From Salvelinus alpinus (taxonomy: Eukaryota > Chordata > Actinopteri > Salmoniformes > Salmonidae): a stretch of 64,000 nt of DNA. Below are positions 37,608 to 48,860 of this stretch, one piece after another; position 1 is the first letter of the stretch; each line of letters begins with the position of its first letter. A program made the translations under genes and the position numbers. The notes under the pieces were generated by a model that was not told where the DNA came from, made no database searches, and worked only from the letters and a program-made list of their open reading frames with translations. The DNA lies in assembly GCF_045679555.1 (NCBI RefSeq), contig NC_092098.1, positions 21,978,038 through 22,042,037 of the forward strand. The letters run 5' to 3'.

Positions 37608-39000
37608 GACAGTATGGCTTGTGTTAGGATGGAAGGAGAGAGAGAGTACGGTTTGAGTTATGGATGGAAGGAGAGAGAGAGTACGGTTTGGGTTATGGAT
37701 GGAGAGAAAGAGAGAGTATGGTTTGGGTTATGGATGGAGAGAGAGAGAGTATGGTTTAGGTTATGGATGGAGAGAGAGAGTGCGGTTTGGGTTATGGAAG
37801 GAGAGAGAGAATATGGTTTTGGTTATGGATGGAGAGAGAGAGAGTACGGTTTGGGTTATGGATGGAGAGAGAGAGAGAGAGTATGGTTTGGGTTATGGAT
37901 GGAGAGAGAGAGAGAGTACGGTTTGGGTTATGGATGGAGAGAGAGAGAGTATGGTTTGGGTTATGGATGGAAGGAGAGAGAGAGTACGGTTTGGGTTATG
38001 GATGGAGAGAGAGAGAGAGAGTACGGTTTGGGTTATGGATGGAGAGAGAGAGAGAGTATGGTTTGGGTTATGGATGGAGAGAGAGAGAGAGTATGGTTTG
38101 GGTTATGGATGGAGAGAAAGAGAGAGTATGGTTTAGGTTATGGATGGAGAGAGAGAGAGAGTGCGGTTTGGGTTATGGATGGAGAGAGAGTATGGTTTAG
38201 GTTATGGATGGAGAGAGAGAGTGCGGTTTGGGTTATGGATGGAGAGAGAGAGTATGGTTTTGGTTATGGATGGAGAGAGAGAGAGAGTACGGTTTGGGTT
38301 ATGGATGGAGAGAGAGAGAGAGAGTATGGTTTGGGTTATGGATGGAGAGAGAGAGAGAGAGTATGGTTTGGGTTATGGATGGAGAAAGAGAGAGTATGGT
38401 TTGGGTTATGGATGGAAAGAGAGAGAGAGAGAGTACGGTTTGGGTTATGGACAGAGAGAGAGAGAGTACGGTTTGTGTTATGGATGGAGAGAGAGAGAGA
38501 GAGTATGGTTTGGATTATGGATGGACAGAGAGAGAGAGAGTATGGTTTGGGTTATGGATGGAGAGAGAGAGAGAGTACGGTTTGGATTATGGATGGAGAG
38601 AGAGAGAGAGAGTATGGTTTGGGTTATGGGTGGAGAGAGAGAGAGTATGGTTTGGATTATGGATGGAGAGAGAGAGAGAGAGAGAGAGTACGGTTTGGGT
38701 TATGGATGGAGAGAGAGAGAGTATGGTTTGGGTTATGGATGGAGAGAGAGAGAGTATGGTTTGGATTGTGGATGGAGAGAGAGAGAGTATGGTTTGGGTT
38801 ATGGATGGAGAGAGAGAGTATGGTTTGGGTTATGGATGAGAGAGAGAGTATGGTTTGGGTTATGGATGGAGAGAGAGAGAGAGTAATGGATGGAGAGAGA
38901 GAGAGTATGGTTTGGGTTATGGATGGAGAGAGAGAGAGAGAGTAATGGATGGAGAGTGAGAGAGTATGGTTTGGGTTATGGATGGAGAGAGAGAGTGAGT
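37608..39000. repeat. GA-rich minisatellite, variable 31-39 bp units
   Basis: The unit is TATGGATGGA then a GA run of variable length then GTATGGTTTGGGT (or GTACGGTTTGGGT, GTGCGG). Unit length changes with the GA run and so the array contains a microsatellite nested in each minisatellite unit. Arg/Glu/Trp-rich frames over 200 codons long are artefacts. Confidence 0.95.
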
Positions 39001-39225
39001 GAAAAACAATGAAAATTAAAACTTCTAGATCTGAATGGGCACCTTCACATGTTTAGTTACAACAGAATTTAGGAACTCAAAGGACTCCGACTGACAAAGA
39101 CAGATATGGTAAACTTACCAAAACAATTCAAACTGGAAAACCCCCTGTGAGTTCAGAGACACACACAAACAGTGCTAGCACTATACAAATACACACAATC
39201 ACTCACTTCACACTGTATGCTCTCT

Positions 39226-39676
<451 letters not shown>

Positions 39677-39904
39677 TCTGTAAACCCAATAGCCTCTTTA
39701 GCCCCAGGGGCTTAGAGTGCACAGGCAGTGCAGGAAGAGATAGACTGCATTATCCACATCAAAGCCCTGAATTATCAGCCATAATCAATTCTTCCCCATT
39801 ATCCCCAGCCCCCACCCTCACATCCCTCACTGCCCTCACTGCCTCCCCCAACCAATCTCACACACAGTTGTCCACGCATCAGTCATTTGCAGAGCTACAG
39901 TAGG

Positions 39905-40038
39905 CCAGTGGGAAAGGAGGGAGAGAGGGGAAGGGAAGTTGGTAGCGATGGAGAGAAAAAGAGAGAAAGGAGGGAGAGAGGGGAAGGGAAGTTGGTAGCG
40001 ATGGAGAGAAAAAGAGAGAAAGGAGGGAGAGAGGGGAA
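39905..40038. repeat. Short direct repeat of about 53 bp
   Basis: GGAGGGAGAGAGGGGAAGGG then AAGTTGGTAGCGATGGAGAG is present twice and partly a third time. Confidence 0.85.
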
Positions 40039-40061
40039 GCTTCCGTGGCAATCTCATTCTC

Positions 40062-40560
40062 CTGAAGGGAGCAGTGGAGGACATACCAGAGACCAGCAGC
40101 ACTCATCAGTAATTCATGAAGCATGCATAGAAGGGGATATGGATCAATTTAGTAAAGAAATGTGGGTCAAAATAATTAGAGAACATCAGAAGTGAATTTG
40201 ATGAAGCGTCTCTCACAGTTTTATCTGACAATAGCCTAACACAACAATTGTGCAACTAGCACAACAACTAATACTTATTTGACTGTTAATACTACTGATC
40301 GCATTGCAATGACTAACCACTAAACTACTAGGACCACTACTAGTGTACTACCATTACCAAGAATAGATAGATTTACTGATCATCACAAGGTATGTGTGTA
40401 TTGTCAGTCAGACCAGTGAATGGGACAGTGAAATGGTTGACATTCTGCCTGAGCCAAGCCCTACAGAGATATCATGACATCATTCACTGAGAGCAGAGGA
40501 AGGCTGCTTCCTATCACTCCCTGTCACTGAGGCACAACTGGAGGCTGCTGGCCCCACGCA
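40062..40560. repeat. Tandem duplication, copy A right flank with empty sites
   Basis: 40072-40205 (CAGTGGAGGACATACCAGAG, CAGCAGCACTCATCAG) matches 41505-41640. 40280-40365 matches 47880-47964; 40366-40482 matches 48759-48860; 40495-40560 matches 49984-50060. In copy B, transposons are inserted between these pieces. The TA at 40364-40365 is the empty equivalent of the filled site at 47963/48760. Confidence 0.85.
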
Positions 40561-40845
40561 GAGAGGTACTGATGGATGAAGACAGAAATACAGAATTCAG
40601 AGAAATTGAACAGCAGAAAGGTGGACTGAGATTGAGAGAGAGAAAGAGTGAGGGAAAGTGAAGAGCGATGGAAAAGATGGGATTTTAAGTGACTATTTGA
40701 AAGAGACGGAGAGAATCAGAAAGAGAGAAATATGAATAAAGAGAAGGGGGGGGGGGGGTTTAGAGCTAGAGATGGAGACAGTCCATAATTACATCATATG
40801 GATGAAAGATGAGCCTAGTCATCTCTTCCATGGGAGAACAGATTG
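40560..40845. repeat. Tandem duplication, copy B left flank
   Basis: Homologous to 35662-35945. It begins straight after the end of copy A, giving a head-to-tail arrangement. It includes a run of 13 G at 40746-40758 not present in copy A. Confidence 0.85.
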
Positions 40846-41505
40846 TGTGGAGGGGCGAGGACTCTGCCTGCCAGAGGGAAACAGAGTGGAGGGGTGAGGG
40901 CTCTGCCTGCCAGAGGGAAACAGAGTGGAGGGGTGAGGGCTCTGCCTGACAGATAGAAACAGAGTGGAGGGGCAGGGGTTCTGCCTGCCAGAGGGAAACA
41001 GATTGGAGGGGTGAGGGCTCTGCCTGACAGAGGGAAACAGACTGGAGGGGCGAGGGCTCTTCCTGCCAGAGGGAAACAGAGCTGAGGGGCGAGGGCTCTG
41101 CCTGACAGAGGGAAACAGAGCAGAGGGGTGAGGGCACTGCCTGCAAGAGGGAAACAGATTGGAGGGGTGAGGGCTCTGCCTGACAGAGGGAAACAGAGCT
41201 GAGGGGCGAGGGCTCTGCCTGACAGAGGGAAATAGAATGGAGGGGTGAGGGCTCTGCCTGCCAGAGGGAAACAGAGGGGAGGGGTGAGGGCTCTGCCTGC
41301 CAGAGGGAAACAGATTGGAGGGGTGAGGGCTCTGCCTGACAGAGGGAAACAGAGTGGAGGGGCGAGGGTTCTTCCTGCCAGAGGGTTATAGAATGGAGGG
41401 GCGAGGGCTCTGCCTGTCAGAGGGAAACAGATTGGAGGGGCGAGGGCTCTGCCTGACAGAGGGAAACAGAGTGGAGGGGTGAGGGCTCTTCCTGCCAGAG
41501 GGAAA
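40846..41505. repeat. 39-bp minisatellite (copy B array)
   Basis: The unit is GAGGGAAACAGAGTGGAGGG then GTGAGGGCTCTGCCTG then ACA or CCA, 39 bases, about 17 copies. It equals the copy A unit with a four-base AGAG deletion and a changed CTGCCTG for CTTCCTG. A few units keep CTTCCTG. Confidence 0.95.
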
Positions 41506-41690
41506 CAGTGGAGGACCTACCAGAGACCAGCAGCACTCATCACTAATTCACGAAGCATGCATAAAACAGGCTATGGAATCAATTCAAGTAGTGGGTCAAA
41601 ATAAATTGGGGAACATCACAAGTAAATTTTATTAAGCGTCAGTTGCTACATTACTGTAAATTGCAGTTCACATTATGCACATCACACTTA

Positions 41691-43048
41691 CAGTGCCTTC
41701 AGAAAGTATTCAGACCCAAAGACTTTTTCCACATTTTGTTACGTTACAGCCTTATTCTAAAATGTATTTTAAAAATCCTCAGCAATCTACACACAATACC
41801 ACATAATGACAAAGTGAAAACAGGTTTATACAAATGTTTACAAATGTATTAAAAATAAAAAACAGAAATACCTTATTTACATAAATATTCAGACCCTTTG
41901 CTATGAGACTCGAAATTGAGCTCAGGTGCATCCTGTTTCTGTTGATCATCCTTTTACTTATTTATTTCACCTTTATTTACAACTGCGACCTGGCCAAGAT
42001 AAAGCAAAGCAGTGCAACACAAACAACAGCACAGAGTTACACATGGAATAAACAAACATATAGTCAATAAAAAATAGAAAAAATAGGCCATAGTGGCGAA
42101 ATAATTAAAATATAGCAATTTAACACTGGAGTGATAGATGTACAGAAGATGAGTGTGCAAGTAGAAATACTGGGGTGCAAAGGAGCAAAATCAATAAAAT
42201 AAATAACAGTAAGGGGATGAGGTAGTTGGATGGGCTATTTACAGATGTGCTATGTACAGGTGCAGTGATCTGTGAGCTGCTCTGACAACTGGTGCTTAAA
42301 GTTAGTGAGGGAGATATGAGTCTCCAGCTTCAGTGATTTTTGCAGTTCGTTCCAGTCATTGGCAGCAGAGAACTAGAAGGAAAGACAGCCAAAGGAGGAA
42401 ATGGCTTTGGGGGTGACCAGTGAGATATACCTGCTAGAGCGCGTGCTATGGGTGGGTGCTGCTATGGTGACCAGTGAGCTGAGATAAGGCGGTGCTTTAC
42501 CTAGCAAAGACTTATAGATGACCTGGAGCCAGTGGGCTTGGCGACGAATATGAAGCGAGGGCCAGCCAACGAGAGCATACAGGTCGCAGTGGTGGGTAGT
42601 ATATGGGGCTTTGGTGACAAAACGGATGGCACTGTGATAGACTGCATCCAATTTGCTGAGTAGAGTGTTGGAGGCTATTTTGTAAATGACATCGCCAAAG
42701 TCAAAGATCGGTAGGATGGTCAGTTTTACGAGGGTATGTTTGGCATCATGAGTGAAGGATGCTTTGTTGCGAAATAGGAAGCTGATTCTAGATTTAATTT
42801 TGGATTGGAGATACTTAATGTGAGTCTGGAAGGAGAGTTTACAGTTTAACCAGACACCTAGTTATTTGTAGTTGGGCCTCTTCAGCTAACAGTCCGATAT
42901 GCTCTAGACAGCTAGCGGGCCCCGGCTAACAGGCTAGCAGATGGGCATTCAGGGGACGTCGCGAGATGTTCCTCCATTTTAGAATAAGGCTGTAACGTAA
43001 CAAAAGGTGGAAAAAGTCAAGGAGTCTGAATATTTTCCGAAGGCACTG
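41691..43048. mobile_element. Tc1-like element (CAGTGCCTTCAGAAAG family) split by LINE sequences
   Basis: The left terminus CAGTGCCTTCAGAAAGTATT (41691) and the right terminus ending GAAGGCACTG (43048) are inverted repeats with TA at 41689-41690 and 43049-43050. Left arm continues to about 41955 and the right arm is only about 80 bases (from 42968). The interior is occupied by LINE sequence (41956-42880) and a short GC-rich repeat fragment (42881-42967, AGCTAACAGTCCGATATGCT). No transposase remains. A small two-ended relative is at 59380-59618. Confidence 0.85.
41956..42880 (-). mobile_element. LINE 3' fragment inside a Tc1 element
   Basis: Same family as 32051-34499, starting with the same 3' end (TTTCACCTTTATTTACAACT) and including the same C-terminal region. 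The frame at 42373-42651 encodes YHSAIRFVTKAPYTTHHCDL, nearly identical to the larger copy, before a stop. The copy ends about 0.9 kb from the 3' end. Confidence 0.88.
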
Positions 43049-43050
43049 TA

Positions 43051-43430
43051 CATTACACAACAAAATTGTAAGAAAATCTATCATTTCCATAATATCTAGT
43101 GTAATGATGTGCGCTGAGAGTCGGGAAGCAAGTTCAGGGAGTGAGTGTTTTAATAAATAAACACGACATAATGCAAAATTAGAAAAATGGACAACACACA
43201 GACAAGACACAGGAACAGAAACAATAACGCCTGGGGAAGGAACCAAAGGGAGTGACATACAGTATATAGGGAAGGTAATCAGGGAAGTGATGGAGTCCAG
43301 GTGAGTGATGATGCGCACGTGGCCGTAACAATGGTGACAGGTGTGCGCCATCACGAGCAGCCTGGTGACCTAGAGGCCGGAGAGGGAGCACACGTGACAT
43401 ACTGTAGGTGACCCCTTCACCTTGACAGGC
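43051..43430. repeat. Unclassified dispersed repeat
   Basis: The piece from GATGTGCGCTGAGAGTCGGG to GAGGGAGCACACGTGACA resembles, from memory, an abundant salmonid repeat with TG...CA-like ends (possibly a solo LTR). No target duplication was confirmed. Confidence 0.4.
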
Positions 43431-43569
43431 CTGCTCAATTTCATTGAGATACACAATGAGGTGTGCAGCGTTGCAGAATCCAATTAATGGCCTACGTCCT
43501 ACCACACAATCTTCATTTTGATTGTGCATCAAATAGTAACTGTTATACAGTATATAGTGCTGTACCTGA

Positions 43570-43800
43570 ACATACTCGGCCCGCAGATGTTTCACCCGGC
43601 CGTTGTGTCTCTCAAAAGGCACCAGTTAAAAGGGTTTCATACAGTAGATACCTGGTGCCTCTTCAAAAGGCGGGCGATTGTTGGTAGGCTGACACTGGCA
43701 AAGGTGTCATTGTTCTCCTCAATGGCCTGCTTTATTTGAGACAGCCGTATGTCATCCCTGGCCCTCACCATTTCCACACCTGCTGGTTGGTCAGCACACA
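43570..43800 (-). pseudogene. IS630/Tc1-superfamily transposase N-terminal fragment
   Basis: On the minus strand one frame reads RLSQIKQAIEENNDTFASVS then LPTIARLLKRHQ (about 43655-43740), a helix-turn-helix DNA-binding region of a eukaryotic IS630-like transposase. After a short gap with a stop, VPFERHNGRVKHLRAEYVQ follows (about 43570-43626). The catalytic domain is absent. This is not one of the salmonid Tc1 families above. It is decayed. Confidence 0.6.
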
Positions 43801-45050
43801 GCCACCACTATTGGGTCTTCTGTCAATTCTGAGGGTAGAACATAGTATGCTGTCAATAGATCAAGAATACTGCAACATGTTTTGTGAATTTACATGCATT
43901 ACAATATGTCATTTAATGTAAATGTAATGGTAAAGCATAGTCCATATCCTGCAGACTTACTGGTTTTCTTGGCGAAATGTTCTCATGGAAAAAATAAAAA
44001 TGATTGAATTGACTAATCTTCTCAGATTAGGGTGAACTAATGTGTCAGCCTCTGCCATGGTAAAGCCGGGACGTCTGCCTCCCTCTAGCTCTCTGATGTC
44101 CACCTCTTTGACAGGCTAGTTCCCACTTCTTTAATGGGGCCTGTCATGCCAAATAGTGTCCGCCTCTACATTACAATGGGGTTCGATAAACTATTAGCGT
44201 CCGTTGCCATATCAATAGTGGGATGACCTAATGATTAGAATTTTGGAGAGTACAGCCTAAATTACGTTATTTTCATCATCGCTATGCAAAGAAGGCTGAT
44301 TTCCGCAACAATGTCGCTGTTTAAACAAGTTTTGTTTAGGTAATAAAATGAAAACATTACTTCAAACTACTTTTGGGTACCTTGTTAACATTTCAACAAC
44401 ATGAAATCCATGTCTTAAACATTGCTACGTTTCGCAAATGGCAAAGAAAACGTGTAATATGCTTGACACATTAGTTACTTACCTCACAGATCACAAAGTC
44501 AGCTAATTTCCACTCCATTCATATGCAAATCCATTTGATTCATACACTGGCTTGTCTGGCTGTCATGTTTTTATTTGAACCTGCCCTTCCCTTATCTACA
44601 CTGAAAAATATATAATTTCAGTAGTCCCCTATGATGATTTATTTTCTATCTCGCATAGCTCATTAGTACTCCCTTGTGGTTGAATATATATATATATATT
44701 GGTGGTCCTAGGATACAACAATGAATAATGTGGAACAAATATATAGCATCAAAGGATACCATAGAACTTACAATAATGAACACCTTATGAAACACCTGTG
44801 AAAACCAACCTGGCAATATTTAAGATTTTAATAGATAAACTTTGATAGTTTTTGGTACAGTTGTGTCATTCATATTTCTTCACAGATTTGTTGTGCATTC
44901 ACATGGCAATCATAGACTAAAATACTGAATTCTGGTGTGTGGGATATAGAGGAGGTGGTTGCTGTGTGGGTGGGAGGTTCTGCCTGTCACTTGTTCTCAA
45001 CAGGCAGCCAGTCTCAGAAGGGGGACTTGAAGGAGACTGCAAAGTCCAGG
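43801..45050. other. Unassigned AT-rich sequence
   Basis: No gene is supported. TGATGTCCACCTCTTTGACA near 44095 resembles the 24-bp repeat at 47150-47310, which may mean both belong to one larger decayed element. A short (TA)n lies at about 44683-44699. Confidence 0.4.
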
Positions 45051-45099
45051 CACTGCTGCTCTCTTTGTTCTGAGTGTTTGCAGTGCTAGTGTTTTTAAT

Positions 45100-46492
45100 C
45101 TGTGTATTTCACATATTTATGTACCCAATATGATAGAGCAAGAACTTTCTTAGCAGATAATGACAACAGTAGCTGTAGATGATGTAATGAAAAGTTGGAG
45201 GGTGGTTGGTAATGGAGAACATCAGGTGGATCCACGTCTGGGTGTTGGACAGAACCCCTAGGTCCTGGAGAACAGGAGCAGAGTTAAAGGGAACAGGGTA
45301 GGAGACAGATGTAAACAAGCAAACACACAGGTTACACTTTACTGTGAGATAATGTAATGGATTAGTGCAGTGTTATAAATGGGAGATATGTACCTTACAA
45401 CACTTTTGGAAGGTATAGCCTACCTCAAGCTGGTCCCCCTCCGACTCAGAGCACAGAGAATCAGACTGATCCGAACTCACTGGTTCTGGTGGACGGGATA
45501 CCTCCTGGGGGGCTTGGCAGGTCGATGGTCCTAAAGTCACTTGGAGTGGTACATTTGTATAAGCTCAGCATATCCACCATTTATTGCATTCTCAAATGTC
45601 AACCAAAGCTTAACATACTTTGTCTATTACGCTTCACTGAAGTGTAGGGCGTCAGTGCTTCCAGGGGTCGACCGTCCATCTGCTCCAACTGTAGAAGATT
45701 GTTAACCTAGGTAACCCTAGGAAGACAACGACAAATATCAGTGTTAGGTAAACTAAAACTAGCTTCAGGTTATTTTGTGTGCAAATGCAAATAGTTATTA
45801 TCGAGATTTTTTATATTCACATGAACATATGGTGACCCCAGCTGGGAGCGAAAGAGCCACAAGGTTTCCCAGGTCTCGCCTACCTTTCGTCCTTCTTCCA
45901 AACCAACTCATTTGCCCGGATGTCGTAGCACTTGGTCCCCTTCTCGACTCTGCTCCAGTAGCTCTCCTTCTGTTTCTCCTGCGCCTTGTCCATGTTCAGT
46001 CTCACCTTGATTGATGGAAGAAATCAGGAATACCTGCAATTATATTTCATTTTACAAATACATTTCTTACATATCTTTTGGAGGAACAGAAAATAAATGA
46101 ACAGCGGACAATCATTTTTATCTGGTCAAAAACCTCCACGTCCTTCTTAGTCCTTACCTGTAGTTAGTCCTCCAAGGTGTTCTGATCTGGTTCAACAACT
46201 TTCACCACACCAGGTGGAGTTTCGCTGATCTGAAAGTACCTTATACAAAAATAGCAAAAGACAAACACTAAGTCAATCACAAATGTATAAGACTACAGTA
46301 TATGCAATAATTGTATGTACAATTGCATTGCCTCAGTCAACAGTGCGTACTCAGCCTGGATGCTGCTGTTGTGTGCAAAGAGAATTACCTTCAGGTTGTT
46401 CTCCCACCCTTCCAGGTACCAATCAAGGGACTTGCTCATGGCAGTCTTGAGGGTCTGGTTGGTCCATTCACCAAACCTGGAGGAGGTCTATT
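45100..46492 (-). pseudogene. Retroelement integrase-derived segments, broken
   Basis: Five open segments in one orientation. 46310-46490: FGEWTNQTLKTAMSKSLDWY and ILFAHNSSIQAEYA, the end of a gypsy-type integrase catalytic core (the Glu before WTNQTL fits the third catalytic acid). 45888-46010: NMDKAQEKQKESYWSRVEKG and CYDIRANELVWKKDER, the integrase C-terminal region, ending in a donor-like GAAAG|GTAGGC. 45636-45692: LEQMDGRPLEALTPYTSVK after TTCTACAG. 45424-45535: QSDSLCSESEGDQLE with a donor-like GAG|GTAGGC. 45109-45285: DLGVLSNTQTWIHLMFSI after CTCCAG. This resembles integrase-derived (Ginger or KRBA2-like) genes. Frames do not join cleanly and a Tc1-like element cuts it at about 46493. 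Confidence 0.5.
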
Positions 46493-47027
46493 GACAATGT
46501 AAGATATTGAAATAGTTGTTGTTGCCATCCTGTACCTGTCCCGCAGGTGTGATGTTCGGATGTACCGATCCTGTGCAGGTGTTGTTACACGTGGTCTGCC
46601 ACTGCGAGGACGATCAGTTGTCCGTCCTGTCTCCCTGTAGCGCTGTCTTAGGCGTCTCACAGTACGGACATTGCAATTTATTGGCCACATCTGCAGTCCT
46701 CATACCTCCTTGCAGCATGCCTAAGGCACGTTCACACAGATGAGCAGGGACCCTGGGCATCTTTCTTTTGGTGTTTTTTAGAGTCAGTAGAAAGGTCCTA
46801 AGTTTTCATAACTGTGACCTTAATTGCCTACCGTCTGTAAGATGTTAGTGTCTTAACGACTGTTCTACAGGTGCCTGTTCATTAATTGTTTATGGTTCAT
46901 TGAACAAGCATGGGAAACAGTGTTTAAACCCTTTACAATGAAGATCGGTTAAGTTATTTGGATTTTTACCAATTATCTTTGAAAGACAGAGTCCTGAAAA
47001 AGGGACGTTTCTTTTTTTGCTGAGTTT
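46493..47027 (-). mobile_element. Tc1-like remnant, one end only
   Basis: The right end TTTCTTTTTTTGCTGAGTTT (to about 47027) and the preceding GAAAGACAGAGTCCTGAAAA and CAAGCATGGGAAACAGTGTT are the terminus of a salmonid Tc1-like family (recalled). The minus-strand frame near 46500-46690 includes VRRLRQRYRETGRTTDRPRS and GRPRVTTPAQDRYI, the second half of a paired-like DNA-binding domain. Catalytic domain and other terminus are missing. A shorter piece of the same end is at 50253-50388. Confidence 0.78.
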
Positions 47028-47029
47028 AT

Positions 47030-47125
47030 ATCAGTGGAGGCTGCTGAGGCAAGGACGGCTCATAATAATGGCTGGAATGGAGTCAATTGAATGTATCAAC
47101 CGTGTTTGATACCATTCCATTTATT
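47030..47125. repeat. Dispersed repeat fragment (GGAGGCTGCTGAGG)
   Basis: ATCAGTGGAGGCTGCTGAGG through TGGCTGGAATGGAGTCAATT and TTTGATACCATTCCAT matches, from memory, a common salmonid short repeat. It directly adjoins the Tc1-like end. Confidence 0.6.
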
Positions 47126-47149
47126 AAGTTTCAGACATTATGACAGCCC

Positions 47150-47310
47150 ACAATGTCCACCTCTCTAATGGGCCCCTTGTCCACCTATCTGACGGGTCCC
47201 TTGTCCACCTATCTGACGGGCCCCTTGTCCACCTCTCTGGCGGGCCCCTTGTCCACCTCTCTAATGGGCACGTTGTCCACCTCTTTGATGGGCTCCTTGT
47301 CCACAAGCTC
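47150..47310. repeat. 24-bp tandem repeat, about 7 copies
   Basis: Units follow CCTTGTCCACCTCTCT then GACGGGCC with variants. Open frames across it are artefacts. Confidence 0.9.
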
Positions 47311-47880
47311 TTTGATTTCCTCCTCTCCTTTGCTGTCTATCCTGCTCCATGTTGAAAGAAATTGCAAGTGTATGGTGACCAATTGTGGTTACCACTATGT
47401 GAAATCAATTAGCAACAACGACTAGTCATTATGTATGGTTATCAGGTATCATACATGTAATTTAGATGTTTAAACATTACAAACACACATTTGATTTCTG
47501 TAGTTCTCAAAATCCATATATAGTAGACAAACCAGTGTAAAATCTATATGTTTTCCAACCGGTTAAGTGATTAACCATCGAGCGTAGTTGGATTAAGTGA
47601 TGGTCAAGTGTATTTAAACAAATGACAAGAGAATCACATGAACATTTTTGTGAGCATTGCATTGTGAAAGGAAAATACTTTATATGAAATGTATTTCTAG
47701 ATGAAACACTGATTAGGTTTGGTGAAAAAGTTACTGAATGATTTGTGTGTTGTACTTAGTCAATTGAAAATGTGCTTGAAGTTTTGAAAAAACAGCTTTA
47801 TTGATGATCTGTTTTGAGTTTTGAACTAAGAGTTGTGAAATTTTAACACATACTTGTGAAAATAGTACCAAAACGATAAT
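47311..47880. other. Unassigned AT-rich sequence, likely part of an old insertion
   Basis: No gene. It ends where homology to copy A of the duplication resumes at about 47880, so it belongs to material inserted into copy B. Confidence 0.4.
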
Positions 47881-47964
47881 AAAACTGTAATACCACTGAT
47901 AGCTGCAATGACTAACCACTAAACTACTAGGTCCACTACTAGCGTACTACCATTACCAAGAATA

Positions 47965-48758
47965 CAGTTGAAGTCGGAAGTTTACATACACTTAGGTTGG
48001 AGTCATTAAAACTCGTTTTTCAACCACTCCACTAATTTCTTGTTAACAAACTAAAGTTTTGGCAAGTCAGTTAGGACATCTACTTTGTGCATGACACAAG
48101 TTATTTTTCCAACAACTGTTTAGACAGATCATTTCACTTGTAATTCAATGTATCACAATTCCAGTTGGTCAGAAGTTTACATACACTAAGTGGACTGTGC
48201 CTTTAAACAGCTTGGAAAATTACAGAAAATGATGTCATGGCTTTAGAAGCTTCTGAAAGGCTAATTGACATCATTTCAGTCAATTGGAGGTATACCTGTG
48301 GATGTAGTTCAAGGTCTACCTTCAAACTCAGTGCCTCTTTGCTTGACATCATGGGAAAATCAAAATAAATAATGTGCGAGCATGGAGACCTACAAACCTG
48401 ACTCAGTTACACCAGCTCTGTCAGGAGGAATGGGCTAAAATTCACCCACCTTATTGTGGGATCCTTGTGGAAGGCTACCAGAAACATTTGACCCAAGATA
48501 AACAATTTAAAGGCAATGCTACCAAATACTAATTGAGTGTATGTAGACGTCTGACCCACTGGGAATGTGATGAAAGAAATAAAAGCTGAAATAACACATT
48601 CTCTCTACTATTATTCTGACATTTCACATTCTTAAAATAAAGTGGTGATCCTAACTGACCTAAGACAGGGATTTTTACTAAGATTAAATGTCAGGACTGG
48701 TGAAAACTGAGTTTACATTTATTTGGCTAAGGTGTATATAAACTTCCGACTTTAACTG
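47965..48758 (+). mobile_element. Non-autonomous Tc1-like element (Sleeping Beauty type)
   Basis: Complete inverted repeats from CAGTTGAAGTCGGAAGTTTA to CTTCCGACTTTAACTG with TA at 47963-47964 and 48759-48760. The transposase ATG (CATCATGGGAAAATC) is followed four codons later by a stop; the interior is deleted to near the C-terminus (ACAAACCTGACTCAGTTACA). The empty target is preserved at 40364-40365. Confidence 0.95.
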
Positions 48759-48860
48759 TAGATAGAGTTACTGATCATCCATCGTCAGTCAGTCAGACCG
48801 ACCAGTGAATGGGACAGTGAAATGGTTGACATTCTGCCTGAGCCAAGACCTACAGAGATA

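Noticed and set aside
37614-38945. 443-codon Glu/Arg/Trp-rich frame
   Set aside because: Reads through the GA-rich minisatellite with variable GA runs.
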